Source of the DNA: Fulvivirga marina
Lineage (GTDB): Bacteria; Bacteroidota; Bacteroidia; Cytophagales; Cyclobacteriaceae
Length of the DNA: 64,000 bases
Reading direction: 5' to 3'
Assembly (NCBI RefSeq): GCF_016775155.1
Contig: NZ_JAEUGD010000042.1
Coordinates: 1-64,000 of the forward strand
Shown: positions 48,310-56,908 of the stretch, piece by piece
How the letters are laid out: every line of letters begins with the position of its first letter
Position numbering within the stretch: position 1 is the first letter of the stretch
Program-made: the position numbers and the translations under genes
The notes under the pieces: model-generated
Seen by the model: only the letters and a program-made list of their open reading frames with translations
Database searches by the model: none
What the model was told of the DNA's origin: nothing

Positions 48310-48786
48310 ATGAATAGATATTTAATTTACCTAGTAACACTGCTGGTTATTGCCGGCAGTGTTTTCAGTTGTTCAGATGATGATGAACAGGGGCTTTCTG
48401 TTCAGGAGCAGTTTGAAAAAGAAACAGCTGAGATTGATCAGTACCTGACTGAAAATGGTATAAAGGCCCTTGTGGATTCTGCATCAGGGCTTCGTTACGT
48501 TTTGAAAAATGATACCATTAGCGAGCACCCACAGCCAAAAGATGTTATAGTGTTTAACTATGCAGGACGGTTTTTGTCTGATGAGGTATTTGAGGAGGGT
48601 GATTCTCTAGAGGTTACGTTGGGTAGTCTTATACCCGGTTTTCAGAGGGGGTTACAGTTATTTTCCGAGGGGACTTCAGGTACATTATTTATACAATCAT
48701 ATTATGGTTATGGTAAAACAGGTCAGGGGCCTGTTCCGCCAAATACGCCCTTGATATTTGAAGTTGACCTAATAGAGGTAAAATAG
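48310..48786 (+). CDS. Short FKBP-type isomerase lipoprotein
   Basis: This 158-residue exported protein has a lipobox at AGSVFSCSDD (Cys near 21) and one FKBP domain (about 60-157: IVFNYAGRFLSDEVFEEG, LIPGFQRGLQLFSEGTSGTLFI, LIFEVDLIEVK). The segment GYGKTGQGPVPPNTPLIFEVDLIEV is typical of the family. It is the second of two consecutive FKBP lipoprotein genes, perhaps arising by duplication, and ends 6 bases before the HAM1-type gene. Confidence 0.88.
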   Translation: MNRYLIYLVTLLVIAGSVFSCSDDDEQGLSVQEQFEKETAEIDQYLTENGIKALVDSASGLRYVLKNDTISEHPQPKDVIVFNYAGRFLSDEVFEEGDSLEVTLGSLIPGFQRGLQLFSEGTSGTLFIQSYYGYGKTGQGPVPPNTPLIFEVDLIEVK

Positions 48787-48792
48787 ACAGTT

Positions 48793-49377
48793 ATGGAAAT
48801 CTGTTTTGCCACTAATAACACCAATAAAATTAATGAAATAAAACGTCTGCTCCCCGACCACATAAAGTTGGTGGGTTTGCAGGACATAGGCTGCACTGAA
48901 GAGTTACGAGAAGATCAAAAGACTCTTGAAGGTAACTCTCATCAAAAGGCGGACTATATTTATAAGAACTATAAAGTGCCATGCTTTGCAGATGATACTG
49001 GCTTGGAAGTGTTTGTATTGGATGGTGAACCTGGTGTCCGGTCGGCACGGTATGCAGGGGATGCCCGAAGTAATGAGGACAACATCAACCTGCTGCTTAA
49101 GAACCTGAAAGGGCAGGAAAACAGGAATGCTCAGTTCAGAACAGTAATTACACTTATCCTTAATGGTAAAATCAGGCAATTTGAGGGAATAGTGAAGGGT
49201 GATATTATTGAAGAAAGAGTTGGCAACGAGGGCTTTGGTTACGATCCGGTCTTTATACCCAAAGGGTATAAAAAAACCTTTGCTCAAATGACAATTGAGG
49301 AAAAGAATCAAATCAGCCATAGAGGTATTGCTATCAGAAAACTTATTGAGTACTTATCAACGCATATAAAAGACTAA
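48793..49377 (+). CDS. Non-canonical purine NTP pyrophosphatase (RdgB/HAM1)
   Basis: The enzyme hydrolyses dITP/ITP and XTP to keep them out of DNA and RNA. It has the SHR-type motif MEICFATNNTNKINE at the N-terminus, FADDTGLEVFVLDGEPGVRSARYAG near residue 60, GFGYDPVFIPKGY near 145 and ISHRG near 175. Length is 194 residues. It lies in the nrnA-fkb-fkb-HAM1-udk series with 4 to 6 base gaps on each side. Confidence 0.94.
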   Translation: MEICFATNNTNKINEIKRLLPDHIKLVGLQDIGCTEELREDQKTLEGNSHQKADYIYKNYKVPCFADDTGLEVFVLDGEPGVRSARYAGDARSNEDNINLLLKNLKGQENRNAQFRTVITLILNGKIRQFEGIVKGDIIEERVGNEGFGYDPVFIPKGYKKTFAQMTIEEKNQISHRGIAIRKLIEYLSTHIKD

Positions 49378-49381
49378 TTTT

Positions 49382-49999
49382 GTGAATCCGTTTATTATAG
49401 GCATTACCGGGGGAAGCGCCTCAGGCAAAACCTTATTTTTAAATAGCCTGTTGCGCGAGTTTGAGAAAAAGGATGTATGTCTTATCTCGCAGGATAATTA
49501 TTACCTGCCCCGAGACCAGCAACCACTTGATGAGAACGGGGTGAAGAATTTTGATACCCCTCAGTCCATTGATGCCAAGGCTTTTGCCGCTGACATTAGA
49601 AAAATAAAAGCTGGAGAAGGGTTTTCAAGGCTTGAATACACTTTTAATAATCCTAATGTAGTGGCACAGATGTTACACTTTGATGCTGCACCTATAGTGG
49701 TTATTGAAGGGCTTTTCGTTATGCACTTTCAGGAAATTAATGATCTTCTCGATCTTAGATTGTTTATCTCCGCGAAAGATCACGTAAAGCTTAAGCGTAG
49801 GATTGTCAGAGATAAAGTGGAAAGAGGTTATGACTTGGATGATGTACTTTACCGGTTTGAGAAGCATGTTATGCCTACCTATGAAAGATACCTGGAACCC
49901 TTAAAAGATGAGGCAGATCTGATTATACCAAACAACAAAAGCTTTGATAGTGCGCTGAATGTGCTTTCAGGCTTTTTTAGGTCTAGGTTGAATATGTAA
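49382..49999 (+). CDS. udk: Uridine kinase
   Basis: Udk phosphorylates uridine and cytidine to UMP/CMP. The P-loop GITGGSASGKTLFLNSLL is at residues 7-24, QDNYYLPRDQQP near 36, and KLKRRIVRDKVERGYDLDDV near 137. The 205 residues start with a GTG, 4 bases after the preceding stop, which is the only start giving the complete P-loop N-terminus. Confidence 0.92.
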   Translation: MNPFIIGITGGSASGKTLFLNSLLREFEKKDVCLISQDNYYLPRDQQPLDENGVKNFDTPQSIDAKAFAADIRKIKAGEGFSRLEYTFNNPNVVAQMLHFDAAPIVVIEGLFVMHFQEINDLLDLRLFISAKDHVKLKRRIVRDKVERGYDLDDVLYRFEKHVMPTYERYLEPLKDEADLIIPNNKSFDSALNVLSGFFRSRLNM

Positions 50000-50029
50000 G
50001 CCTCTTCTTGTTTTATAAGGTATAATCAT

Positions 50030-50037
50030 TACTTTTG
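50030..50037 (+). promoter_or_regulatory. -7 promoter box upstream of the small TM protein
   Basis: TACTTTTG fits TAnnTTTG and lies 17 bases before the ATG at 50054. CTTG (50007-50010) is a partial -33 at 19 bases. Confidence 0.45.
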
Positions 50038-50053
50038 TGGGTCCTGAAAAAGA

Positions 50054-50419
50054 ATGAATAAGCAACGCCACATATCAAATTACAAGCAAACCATCGGGAT
50101 TGTTATTGGCATTGTAGCTGCTATTGTGATACTTGTATCACAATCATTCTACTACGATTATATGGCAAGCACCGAGGGAGGTGTTAAAACCGAAATTGGT
50201 AGTGAACCCACGGGTGAACAGCAGCCGGATATCCTAACTATAGGGAAGGATGCTGTTACAACCGTAGTACAGTTCACTATTACGCAGGTGCTTCAGTTTA
50301 TTGCTGACTTACAGCTGGCCAATAGTGATGAAGTACAGATAGAATTTGATCAGAAGGTAGAGCTCAATACCTTCTTTAAGACACTTTTTCGTTTAATTAT
50401 ATCCCCAAACGCCCCGTAG
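50054..50419 (+). CDS. Single-TM protein of unknown function
   Basis: This 121-residue protein has a basic N-terminus, one TM helix (about residues 13-33, IGIVIGIVAAIVILVSQSF) and a short extracytoplasmic, helix-rich C-terminal domain. I recognise no family. It sits between udk and secDF, 93 bases before the latter, and has its own likely promoter. Confidence 0.6.
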   Translation: MNKQRHISNYKQTIGIVIGIVAAIVILVSQSFYYDYMASTEGGVKTEIGSEPTGEQQPDILTIGKDAVTTVVQFTITQVLQFIADLQLANSDEVQIEFDQKVELNTFFKTLFRLIISPNAP

Positions 50420-50512
50420 ACTAGTTGGCGTACTTCTATTTTTATTTATCACATTCTAGCAATGTGATACTTTCATAATTCTTAAAAAACCTAACTATAA
50501 ATATTTATTACA

Positions 50513-53500
50513 ATGCGAAATAAAGGTGCAGTAGTATTTTTAACTATCATTATTACGTTGTTGTGCGTCTATTATCTGTCGTTCACATTTGTGGCGAGAA
50601 ATATTCAACAAGACGCTATTGACTTTGCAACGGACGAGTCTGGCATCGTTGATCTTAGCAAGAAGCAGTCATATCTGGATTCGGTTTATAATTTGCCTGT
50701 TTATAATCTGTTTGGTGCAGAGTTTACTTATAAAGAAGTAAAAGACACTGAGTTAAGCCTTGGATTGGACTTGCAAGGTGGTATGCATGTGACTTTGGAG
50801 GTTTCTCCAGTTGACATCATTAAAGGTCTAAGCGGAAATAGCCAAGACCCGGCTTTCCTTTCAGCCATAGAGAAAGCCAAGGAAAAGCAGAGAAACAGCC
50901 AGGAAAGATTCTCGGATCTTTTCTACGAATCTTATCAGGAAACCACAGAGAAGCCACTGGCTGATATATTTGCAACAGCGGCCAACCGTGGAAGAATTAG
51001 TCGAAGTGACAGTGATGATGCTGTAATGGGTATCATTTCAAAAGAAATTGAGGATGCTATTGACAGGTCATTCATCATTTTAAGAACAAGGATTGACCAG
51101 TTTGGTACTTCACAGCCTAACATCCAAAGGTTGCAAGGTACAGGTAGGATCCAGATTGAAATACCGGGTGCAGATAACCCTGAGAGAATCAGAAAACTTC
51201 TACAAGGTGTAGCTAAATTGGAGTTCTGGGAAGTGGCAGAACTAAGTGAAATTAACAACTCACTAGTAGCTATTAACGATATGCTTGTTAAGGAGCAGAA
51301 AGCCAAAGCGGAACTAAATGCTTCTGACTTGAAATCTGAAGTAAATGAAAGTGATGTAACTGAGCAGGAAGATCTTGGTGATGCACTGGCTGCGGATTCA
51401 ACAGAGGAAGTGGCGAGTGATCTTGATGCAGCTCTTAGTGGTGATACCACAGCTACTGATCAACTAGACTCATTAGTTAACAATGAAGTATCTCCATTAT
51501 TTGCCTTAATTAAAGCTCGTGACGGACTAGTTTATGATGTAAGTGATACTACTGTAATTGGAAAAATATTAAGAAGGGATGATGTTCAGTCTATTCTTCC
51601 AAGAACCGTGAAGCCACTATGGGAGGTAAAACCCACAGTCAATGAACAAACAGGAGAAGAGTTTCTTCAGTTGTATTTTGTTAGAAAGGGACGTGGAGGT
51701 AATGCAAAGCTGACTGGTGAAGTAATTACAGATGCGCGTCAGGACCTTGACCAGTTTAGCCGTCCGGCGGTAAGCATGCAGATGAATGCTTTAGGTACAA
51801 GAGTTTGGGCTAAAATGACTGCTGATGCTGCTAATCAGACTCCAAAAGGAAGGATCGCTATTGTATTGGATAACCTTGTATACTCAGCACCTTATGTAAA
51901 CGGAGAGATCCCTAACGGTAGCTCTCAGATATCTGGTAACTTTTCTATTGAGGAGGCTAAAGATTTGGCCAACATTTTGAAGGCGGGTTCATTACCTGCA
52001 CCAACTCGTATAGTTGAGGAGGCTATTGTTGGACCTACACTAGGTAAAATTGCCCGCGATCAGGGTATCATTTCTATAGTTTCAGGTTTGGTTATCGTGG
52101 TACTTTTCATGATTGCATACTATGCTAAAGGTGGTTTTGTGGCCAATATAGCTTTGGTTTTCAATGTGTTCTTTATTTTGGGTATTCTGGCTCAATTTAA
52201 TGCTTCATTAACCTTACCTGGTATGGCTGGTATACTTTTAACCATTGGTATGTCGATAGATGCTAACGTACTTATTTTTGAGCGTATCAGAGAGGAATTG
52301 AATAATGGTGTGACGCTGAAAGCGGCCATTACTGATGGATACAAGAAGGCATTTAGCTCTATTGTGGATGCCAACGTGACTACTTTGCTTACTGCAGTTA
52401 TTCTATATGTGTTAGGGCAAGGGCCAGTTAAAGGGTTTGCCATCACCTTGATGATTGGTATAGTTTGTTCATTCTTCTCGGCAGTATACATAACCAGAGT
52501 TATTATTGAGTGGATGGTGAGAAAAGGTGACGAGAGCAAAGTATCGTTTAAAACACCGTTGTCAAAAAATATGCTTGCTGACTTTGGGATAGATTTTATG
52601 GGGAAAAGAAGATTGGCTTACCTTGTTTCGGGAGCCGTCATTGTAGTTGGTTTGGCTATTGTTACCGTGCAGGGACTTAACCTTGGTGTTGACTTCAAGG
52701 GTGGTCGTTCGTACATCGTTAACTTCGAGAATCCGGTGGCTGCTACTGATATGAAGCTATCACTATCAGAATCACTTGCAGGAGCAGGTACAGAGGTTAA
52801 AAACTTTGGTAGCAACAATATAATGAAAGTGACTACATCATACATGGTAGATGATGAGTCCGATACAGCTGATGAGGAAGTGAAAAATGCGGTTATTGGC
52901 GGTATAGAATCATTTACCGGCCAGAAGTATGTGGCTAATAGCTCACAGGTAGATGCTGAACACTTTACCATTTCAGGGTCATCAAAAGTGGGGGCTACTA
53001 TAGCTGATGACATCAAGAGTTCTTCGTACGAGGCAGGTATATTCTCTATCGTTATCATTTTCCTTTACATTTTGATCAGGTTTAGAAAGTGGCAGTTCAG
53101 TACAGGTGCTATAGTGGCTGTTGTTCATGATACTCTGTTTGTTTTCGCCATGTTTGGTATAGCAGGCCTATTTGGTATTCGTTTCGAAGTAGATCAGGTA
53201 TTTGTTGCAGCTTTGCTGACGGTTATTGGTTACTCCATTAACGATACCGTGGTTGTATTTGACAGGATTCGTGAATACCTGAACTTGGGAACAAGTAATG
53301 ATAGAATTAAAGTATTTAACTCAGCGATAAACACTACACTAAACAGAACCTTAATGACATCTATCACCACCTTAATTGTGGTATTAATATTGTTCATTTT
53401 TGGAGGTGAAGTATTAAGAGGGTTCTCCTTTGCCTTATTAGTAGGTATAATCGTGGGTACGTACTCTTCAATCTTTATTGCATCTCCAGTAGTAGTTGAT

Positions 53501-53524
53501 CTGGATAAGAAGAAGATTGGGTAA
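50513..53524 (+). CDS. secDF: Fused protein translocase subunit SecDF
   Basis: SecDF uses the proton motive force to complete Sec-dependent export. The single 1003-residue chain combines SecD (residues about 1-640) and SecF (about 680-1000). Twelve TM segments are expected. SecD has LGLDLQGGMHVTLEV near 81 and the D5-type motif GMSIDANVLIFERIREEL near 580, and SecF has LGVDFKGGRSYIV near 727 and GYSINDTVVVFDRIREYL near 905. An acidic low-complexity stretch (about residues 255-330) lies in the large periplasmic domain. A terminator follows. Confidence 0.96.
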   Translation: MRNKGAVVFLTIIITLLCVYYLSFTFVARNIQQDAIDFATDESGIVDLSKKQSYLDSVYNLPVYNLFGAEFTYKEVKDTELSLGLDLQGGMHVTLEVSPVDIIKGLSGNSQDPAFLSAIEKAKEKQRNSQERFSDLFYESYQETTEKPLADIFATAANRGRISRSDSDDAVMGIISKEIEDAIDRSFIILRTRIDQFGTSQPNIQRLQGTGRIQIEIPGADNPERIRKLLQGVAKLEFWEVAELSEINNSLVAINDMLVKEQKAKAELNASDLKSEVNESDVTEQEDLGDALAADSTEEVASDLDAALSGDTTATDQLDSLVNNEVSPLFALIKARDGLVYDVSDTTVIGKILRRDDVQSILPRTVKPLWEVKPTVNEQTGEEFLQLYFVRKGRGGNAKLTGEVITDARQDLDQFSRPAVSMQMNALGTRVWAKMTADAANQTPKGRIAIVLDNLVYSAPYVNGEIPNGSSQISGNFSIEEAKDLANILKAGSLPAPTRIVEEAIVGPTLGKIARDQGIISIVSGLVIVVLFMIAYYAKGGFVANIALVFNVFFILGILAQFNASLTLPGMAGILLTIGMSIDANVLIFERIREELNNGVTLKAAITDGYKKAFSSIVDANVTTLLTAVILYVLGQGPVKGFAITLMIGIVCSFFSAVYITRVIIEWMVRKGDESKVSFKTPLSKNMLADFGIDFMGKRRLAYLVSGAVIVVGLAIVTVQGLNLGVDFKGGRSYIVNFENPVAATDMKLSLSESLAGAGTEVKNFGSNNIMKVTTSYMVDDESDTADEEVKNAVIGGIESFTGQKYVANSSQVDAEHFTISGSSKVGATIADDIKSSSYEAGIFSIVIIFLYILIRFRKWQFSTGAIVAVVHDTLFVFAMFGIAGLFGIRFEVDQVFVAALLTVIGYSINDTVVVFDRIREYLNLGTSNDRIKVFNSAINTTLNRTLMTSITTLIVVLILFIFGGEVLRGFSFALLVGIIVGTYSSIFIASPVVVDLDKKKIG

Positions 53525-53542
53525 GTAAATTAGATAATAATG

Positions 53543-53577
53543 AAAAAGCGGATGCCTGAACAAGACATCCGCTTTTT
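53543..53577 (+). terminator. Terminator after secDF
   Basis: A 12-bp stem (AAAAAGCGGATG and its complement) with an 11-base loop is followed by a T-run. It lies about 18 bases past the secDF stop. Confidence 0.85.
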
Positions 53578-53682
53578 TGATTTTAATGGGTTTCTTTCCA
53601 TACTTGGATTACTTACTTGTCTCTGAAGGTTAGCAATAACTTATCCAGTGATGGAAATACGGTATGTTTATTAACTTACAAA

Positions 53683-54207
53683 ATGCAAGAAATCAAATTA
53701 TATAAATCCCCCTGGAAAGCTATAAAGCTTCTTCTGTTGTCATCAGTTTTTGTGATAGGAGGCATATGGCTCTTAACTTCAACTTCAGCTCCAAAATGGG
53801 TTGGGTGGGTGTCTGTTTGCTTTTTTGGTTTAGGTTACCCGATTGGAGTGTTCCATTTATTTGACAGAAGACCTCAAATCATAATCAATGAAATTGGCAT
53901 TTATGATAGAACGACCAATCAAGACTCCATCAATTGGGAAATAATACAAAATGCTTATATGACTAATGTTCATGGACAAAAGTTTATTTGTTTGCAAGTG
54001 GATGAGTCTTATGAACCTTCAAAGAAGAAAGGGAAATGGCATAAAAACTTTGCTCAACTCAATAAATCTTTGGGGTTTCAGGAAATAAATATTTCACTGG
54101 GGCAAATAAAAATAGATGAAACAAGGTTGATGGATTTTATCAATGCAATGGCTTGTGTAGATAAGACCGAGAGAGTAAAAAAGATAAAAATGATCGAGAA
54201 ACTCTGA
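53683..54207 (+). CDS. Two-TM membrane protein (STM3941-like)
   Basis: This 174-residue protein has two hydrophobic segments near the N-terminus (about 15-33 and 40-60) followed by a cytoplasmic PH-like domain (RRPQIIINEIGIYDRTTN...INWEIIQNAYM). The layout resembles the STM3941/PH-domain family of unknown function. I start at MQEIKLYKSPWKAIKLL; a TTG 66 bases upstream is less likely. It is isolated between the secDF terminator and its own hairpin terminator. Confidence 0.65.
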   Translation: MQEIKLYKSPWKAIKLLLLSSVFVIGGIWLLTSTSAPKWVGWVSVCFFGLGYPIGVFHLFDRRPQIIINEIGIYDRTTNQDSINWEIIQNAYMTNVHGQKFICLQVDESYEPSKKKGKWHKNFAQLNKSLGFQEINISLGQIKIDETRLMDFINAMACVDKTERVKKIKMIEKL

Positions 54208-54273
54208 AGAACTTTACTCAAAAGCCTTAGGCTACGTTATTCATCAAGCGGTTCGATTCGATGAGGCGCTACG

Positions 54274-54299
54274 AAAACCGATCAGCAATGATCGGTTTT
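54274..54299 (+). terminator. Terminator after the STM3941-like gene
   Basis: An 11-bp perfect stem (AAAACCGATCA and its complement) with a GCAA loop is followed by further T. It lies 66 bases past the stop codon. Confidence 0.75.
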
Positions 54300-54327
54300 T
54301 TGTTTTATGCCATTCTAAAACTACAGC

Positions 54328-54400
54328 GTCATCCTGAACGAATCCCGATGAAAACCAGAATCTTTAATGCATTGTGACTGTCCCCTTGAGGGAGGTGGCA
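54328..54400. repeat. Fragments resembling dispersed Bacteroidota intergenic repeats
   Basis: GTCATCCTGAACGAA (54328-54342) and CCCCTTGAGGGAGGTGGCA (54382-54400) look like cores of short interspersed repeats that I recall from many Bacteroidota genomes. Only one copy of each is in this window, so repetition itself is not shown here. Confidence 0.4.
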
Positions 54401-54424
54401 ATGCTATTAAGTTAAGGAAAAAAA

Positions 54425-54449
54425 GCCGATCAAGCTGGACTTGATCGGC
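54425..54449 (-). terminator. Terminator-type hairpin on the minus strand
   Basis: A perfect 10-bp stem (GCCGATCAAG and its complement) with a 5-base loop is followed by seven T on the minus strand. No minus-strand gene ends nearby: the nearest is trkH, 2.4 kb away across the IS DNA. It may be the ancestral trkH terminator or part of the IS4 remnant end. Confidence 0.55.
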
Positions 54450-54489
54450 CGTCTCTTTTATCTTCGAGACATAATAAATATATCGAGAT

Positions 54490-55043
54490 ATGAATTTAAA
54501 GAAAGAAAATGAGATGGTGAAGAACTCTGGAGGTTCTTCAAAAAAAAACTCTTTGATTTTTTACGAGACCCCGAGAAAATTTCTCTCTATAAACAATCTT
54601 CCGGGGATTTTAGCAGGTTATCAGCTTTATCCTTTGAAGTAGTTGTAGGCAGCATCCTTAATTTGTTCAAAGAGTCTGTAGAATTTAACCTTCAGAATAT
54701 ATTGCCCTCGCTCTCTGTCAGAGCAGTTACAGGTAGTGCTTTTTCGCAGGCGCGTTACAAGGTCAAACCTGAAGTTTTTCGTGACCTTCTGGAGTTTTTC
54801 AAAGAACCATACTGTGGTTTGGAAAAGAAACTTTGGAAAGGCCACATTCTTCTGGCCGGAGATGGAAGTACATTAAATTTACCTGCATCCAAGGATATTG
54901 AAGCTTACTTTGGGGTTCATTCAGTCAACCAATTAGGAACCAAAAGATATTTGGCGCGGGCTCTGCTTATCTATGATGTCCTTAACAACTTTATAGTCAG
55001 CGGACATATCTCCTCAATGAAAACCGGTGAAAAAACCTTCTAA
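54490..55043 (+). pseudogene. Truncated IS4-family transposase remnant
   Basis: This is the N-terminal part of an IS4-type transposase. The reading frame from about 54517 reads FFKKKLFDFLRDPEK, then SSGDFSRLSALSFEVVVGS, then LPSLSVRAVTGSAFSQARYK, and reaches the first catalytic Asp in LLAGDGSTLNLPAS. It stops after KTGEKTF. The remaining two thirds, with the other DDE residues, is absent both here and beyond the next IS. The natural-looking ATG at 54490 is in a different frame and would need a -1 shift in the A9 run at 54540-54548. It cannot encode an active transposase. Confidence 0.8.
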
Positions 55044-55095
55044 GGGAGTGGTTGTCCACTGCTTTAATAAATGATAACCCCCCATCTAGCGCAAG

Positions 55096-55101
55096 CGTCC
55101 G
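55096..55101. repeat. Target-site duplication, left copy
   Basis: CGTCCG directly abuts the left inverted repeat of the IS element. The same six bases are found at 56716-56721 directly after the right repeat. Confidence 0.75.
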
Positions 55102-56715
55102 TGGCTGTTGCACAACTCAAACTTAGCATAAAAAGTCACTGGTCATTTCATAAAATGGGGCTATTTTAATGCATGCAAGGACGAAAAAGCTATCAAGAGA
55201 AATTATTTACCTCTTTTCAACTCTCTGATCGAATTCCGGAAGAAAATCTTTACCGTCAAATATTAAAACTGATTGACTTTCAGTTTTTGTATCGTAAAAC
55301 TGCTAAATACTATGGTAAGGAAGGACAGGCCAGTATTGATCCCGTGGTTTTCTTTAAACTGATGTTGGTTGGATATCTGGAAAACCTTTCCTCTGACCGA
55401 AAAATAATCCAATCGGCCTCCATGCGGATGGATGTTTTATTTTTTCTAGGTTATGATATAGATGAACCTCTTCCCTGGCATAGTACGCTTAGCAGGACGA
55501 GAAAACTTTACGGGGATGATGTTTTTTTGAGTCTTTTTCAAGAAGTATTTAAAACAATGTATTCATAAGGGGATGCTCTCAGGAAGAAGACAAGCCGTAG
55601 ACAGTATGCTAATCAAAGCCAATGCATCCATGGAAAGTCTAATTGAGAAAGAAATCATGGCCGATGCGGCCACATATAGTGCTGAATTGAGAGATAATGA
55701 AGAGGATGACACCGACAAAATTAAAACCATGCCCATTACTAAGACTAAAGACGATCGATTTGGAAAAGACAAAAAGCGCAACAACAAAACCCACTACAGC
55801 CCCACTGATCCTGACTCTCGTATAGCAACCAAACCAGGTAAGCCTTACCAACTAAACTATTTAGGCCAGGTTTGTGTGGATACAGAAAGCCACGTAATCA
55901 CACATGCACAAGCTTTTCATGCAGATAAAAGGGATAGCCAATGCTTGGAAGAAGTTCTTCTCCAAACAAGGAAGAACCTTAAAAAGAAGGCTTAACTATG
56001 GAGGAAGTTCTGGCAGACACTAACTATAGCAGCACCGAAACGCTTGAAATGCTGTTAAAAATGGGGCTGACAGGCTATATTCCCAATTTTGGAAGGTTTA
56101 AACCGGACAGGGCAGGGTTTACTTACATTGAAAAACACGATCATTACATTTGTTCTCAGGGCAAGCTACTGAAATACAAAGGGTTAAAAAAGAGCCATTC
56201 TCTTAGTAAGCAGTATATAAGTAGTACATCAGATTGTAAAGATTGTCCCATTCGCTCATCTTGCATAGGAAAGTCAAACCAGAAAATGATCACTGAAACG
56301 CTTTCCAGACCATTGTTTCAACAAATGGATCAACGTGTTAAAAGTCGAAAAGGCCAGCGAATGAAAAAGAAACGGCACAGCTCAGTTGAGCCCGTCATAG
56401 GCACGTTGGTGAATTACTTAAACATCAAACAGCTGAAAACCATAGGATTACTAAGTGCTAATAAATGTCTTATCATGTCCGCCATCGCTTACAATCTTAA
56501 AAAGCTTATCAAGTTCAAACAACCCTCACCTCCTGATTGGGCAGCTATGATAATAGCTAATTTGTCAGAAAAAAAATGCTGCAGTATTTATACAAGATTT
56601 TAATGGATCACAGATCATACTATCTGTTAAATGCAGCAATTTAATAAACTGTAGAAGCGAAACTCACTTATCTCACGCATACCGAATCATAGCAGTACCA
56701 GTTGTGCAACAGCCA
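55102..56715 (+). mobile_element. IS1182-like insertion sequence, 1614 bp, complete ends
   Basis: The element is bounded by perfect 16-bp terminal inverted repeats TGGCTGTTGCACAACT (55102-55117 and complement at 56700-56715) and flanked by CGTCCG on both sides. It encodes one transposase, now in three frames. Removing the element and one CGTCCG rebuilds an imperfect palindrome of 22 bases (AGCGCAAGCGTCCG joined to CTTGTGCT), which appears to be the target. Perfect ends suggest recent insertion. The family call rests on the transposase, which looks IS1182-like. Confidence 0.85.
55173..56603 (+). pseudogene. IS1182-type transposase broken by two frameshifts
   Basis: Three consecutive reading frames (55173-55568, 55573-55995, 55998-56603) join into one DDE transposase of about 475 residues. 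The first has the DUF772-type N-terminal domain (GQASIDPVVFFKLMLVGYLENLSSDR). The second carries RQAVDSMLIKANAS (candidate first Asp) and a charged linker. The third carries LADTNYSS (candidate second Asp), a CxxCxxxxxC-like motif (CKDCPIRSSC) and HSSVEPVIGTLVNY (candidate Glu). The first break is repaired by removing one A from AAAA near 55552, and the second by adding one A to AAAAA near 55982. As written it is inactive. Confidence 0.85.
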
Positions 56716-56721
56716 CGTCCG
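56716..56721. repeat. Target-site duplication, right copy
   Basis: CGTCCG follows the right inverted repeat of the IS element directly and equals the left copy at 55096-55101. The 187 bases from here to trkH contain no gene I can support. Confidence 0.75.
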
Positions 56722-56908
56722 CTTGTGCTTTATTGTAATAGCTATTTATTGAAGCGAATTTACCTGCTCCTTACTATTCCAACTTTTCAAAAACCTCAAT
56801 TACACCCAAATCAGCTAGTAAAAGGTTCGATATTTATCCTCATGGGGCTTGAACTTAGAAAACACCATGATTTTAATGGAATAAGTTGCGTTGATGACGG
56901 AGTTCATC

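Noticed and set aside
49375-49382. TAATTTTG box just before udk
   Set aside because: It consists of the stop codon of the preceding gene and the GTG start region, so it cannot act as the udk promoter without a leader of zero length. Cotranscription with upstream genes is more likely.
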